Assembly (NCBI GenBank): GCA_015478945.1
Contig: JABUQX010038888.1
Coordinates: 20,001-30,000 of the forward strand
From: Trachelipus rathkii
Taxonomy: Eukaryota > Arthropoda > Malacostraca > Isopoda > Trachelipodidae
Reading direction: 5' to 3'
DNA: 10,000 nucleotides
The position numbers and the translations under genes are program-made. Position 1 is the stretch's first letter. Every line of letters begins with the position of its first letter. Under the pieces are notes generated by a model. The model made no database searches, was not told where the DNA came from, and saw only the letters and a list, made by a program, of their open reading frames with translations. Of this stretch, positions 8,553 through 10,000 are shown piece by piece.

Positions 8553-10000
8553 TTACAACAGCTCCCAGGAAAGGTCGACCCTGTCAAAGGGGCCAGAGCT
8601 CTTCTCCATCTTCCTCTATCCTCAGGACTCTCTCTTCTCTTCTCCAGCATCGATAGCATTTCATGTCTTCTCAATGAGTCCCCCACCTGTCTCTACTCCC
8701 ATCTCCTCATGGCCACTCTCTCCTCCTCCCTCTCCAGAGTGTCCCCACCATCTCAATCTGGCTGCATCCATCTTATTTAATATAGCCTTCACTCACCTAT
8801 CTCTCCTTTATTTTTTTAAGTTTCTTTGTCTGTCTCCTCTAATTCTTTCCCACTATCACTCTTAAAACCTACATCTCTGCCGACTGTATTATTCTCCTAT
8901 CCTCTCTTGTGGTCGTACTCTATGTTTCTGCCTGCATAATAGAATCGGTATTGCTTTATCGTCGAATATCACCCTTTTCACCTACATACTCATTTGTCTA
9001 TCTTCCAGTATAAGGATATCATGCTGCCTCTTACACCTTCCACCACATACTGAGCTATTCTGTTCATCTCTGTACATTTCCCTCCTCCTCTTTCAAATAC
9101 TCCACTCCAAGTATTTGTATTTCTCCACCATCTATATCTCAGTCCCTTCCACATCCTCTCAGCTCTCCCCTACTAACCACAATGATCTCAGTCTTTTATG
9201 TGTTCATAGTCGGACCGGCCTCTCGCCTCTCTAAGCCTATTAGCGAAACATGTTACCACCTCTCTCAGCCTATCTTCCTCTTCGCCCCAGCATGCCAAGT
9301 CATCTGCGCATGCCAGAATATCAGTCCTAATCTATATCCTCTCTCACCTTCTTTATCACTACATCCAGATATGCTACAAACAAAATTGGGGACAACACGC
9401 TTCCCTGTTTGACTCCAGTTCTTACCTAAAACCATTCCTTATTCTCATATTCTGTTCTTACATTACATTTATTATTCTTATACAAACTCTCCAGGGCTCC
9501 TCTCAACTTTTTATCCACTGCATATTCTCTCTCTAGCACTCTCCATAGTCCTTTCCTAGGCACTGAATCAAAAGCTTCTCTTAGAACTATGAAAGCTACA
9601 TATGCTCGTTTATTATATTCCCACACCTTTTCTAACGTAATTCTCAAGGCGAACAAAGTCGTCAGAGTAGCTGTTTCTTTCTATGTCTCCGTGCTGCTCT
9701 TCTCCAAGTCGGTGGACACGAACAATATCAGTGTTTTCTCTAGTATTCTCTTTATTCCAAGTGTTCCAAGAAGAATGTTACCCCGTAGTTGTTACACTCC
9801 CCTGTATCTTTTTTACCCTTATTCTATTGGAACTATGATTGACTTTCCCCACCCCTCTGGTACTTCGCTCTCGTTCCAACACCTATTGAACAATTTCAGA
9901 ATTCTTTCATTTTCTCTCCCTCTTTTGTTAGTTCTATGGGTATCCCATCTTCCAAATCTTCATTGTTCTCAGAGTCACCTCCAACTCCTCCATAATGATC
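8543..10000 (-). mobile_element. Decayed non-LTR retrotransposon (LINE), 3' part, cut by the right edge
   Basis: The minus strand carries a continuous order of LINE reverse transcriptase landmarks from the right edge to a stop at 8546, and then (TA)n follows at once. The 5' part, which in this kind of element would encode an AP-type endonuclease, lies beyond 10000. The plus strand is CT-rich here because the coding strand is rich in GA (Glu, Lys and Arg codons). The motif style suggests an RTE- or I/Jockey-like element, but the clade cannot be fixed by eye. Confidence 0.93.
8546..10000 (-). pseudogene. LINE reverse transcriptase, frameshifted and catalytically dead
   Basis: In intact form this polymerase copies its own RNA at a nicked chromosomal site. 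Landmarks on the minus strand, in order: MEELEVTLRTMKIWKM (from 9993), EDGIPIELTKEG (from 9952), LKLFNRCWN and VPEGWGKSIIVPI (9899-9825), CNNY (from 9796), GEEQHG (from 9705), FALRITLEKVWEY then FIVLREAFDSVPRK (in 9653-9552), GVKQGSVLSPILF (9416-9378), ILACADDLACWGE (about 9319-9280), KTEIIVVSRGE (9195-9163), GVEYLKE, IQSAEM (8889-8872), RWWGH (8753-8739) and EDRGRWRRAL (8623-8594). The longest open piece is 9656-9426. It ends at a TAG (9426-9428), beyond which the same frame continues. Successive landmarks need at least seven frame changes. Motif A has Val (GTT, 9585-9587) where the catalytic Asp is expected, and the YADD box reads CADD (9310-9299). The product would be inactive even if the frame were whole. 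Confidence 0.92.

Noticed and set aside
8674..8865. Plus-strand Pro/Ser-rich open frame, 63 codons
   Set aside because: It is the antisense of the GA-rich LINE coding strand.
9182..9412. Plus-strand open frame, 76 codons
   Set aside because: It lies antisense to the catalytic part of the LINE reverse transcriptase, whose minus-strand motifs are unambiguous.

Overview
This window looks like non-genic DNA from an animal nuclear genome. It holds very dense (TA)n, (TAA)n, (CA)n and (CT)n microsatellites, AT-rich unique stretches, and decayed relics of two transposon classes. No intact protein-coding gene, tRNA, rRNA, CRISPR array or bacterial-type operon can be supported. The mix of long (TA)n and (TAA)n arrays with LINE and hAT relics would fit a cephalopod mollusc, but that placement is an inference from repeat style and not a demonstrated fact.

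Layout. 1-870: (TA)n and (CT)n arrays around an AT-rich stretch that starts with a hAT-like end (CAGGGACGTAG at 110) and may finish at an inverted hAT-like end (CAGTGGCGTA on the minus strand at 765). 871-1099: unassigned sequence. 1100-2090: a (CA)n to (TA)n compound array, then (TAA)n/(TA)n-rich DNA. 2091-3520: mostly unique sequence with one (TA)n array and a degenerate tandem repeat of about 50 bp (2950-3256). 3521-5100: degenerate TA-rich and TTA-rich DNA. 5101-5415: unique. 5416-6030: long (TAA)n arrays holding two diverged copies of an ~80-bp sequence. 6031-6785: AT-rich, with a polypyrimidine tract. 6786-7156: (TA)n and (TAA)n arrays.

7157-8150 is the 3' part of a hAT transposon on the minus strand. 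It has a terminal CAGTGATGGGC, a subterminal array of GATAC motifs, and a frameshifted C-terminal transposase fragment. 8178-8552 is again mostly (TA)n. 8546-10000 is a decayed non-LTR retrotransposon (LINE) reverse transcriptase on the minus strand. It runs off the right edge, so its 5' part (presumably an endonuclease) lies outside the window.

Nothing here acts together as a pathway. The two transposases are broken by frameshifts and stops, and the LINE has also lost catalytic residues. The points worth following up are the organised subterminal repeat of the hAT element, the repeated placement of transposon ends against (TA)n tracts, the ~50-bp tandem repeat, and the paired ~80-bp repeat inside the (TAA)n arrays.
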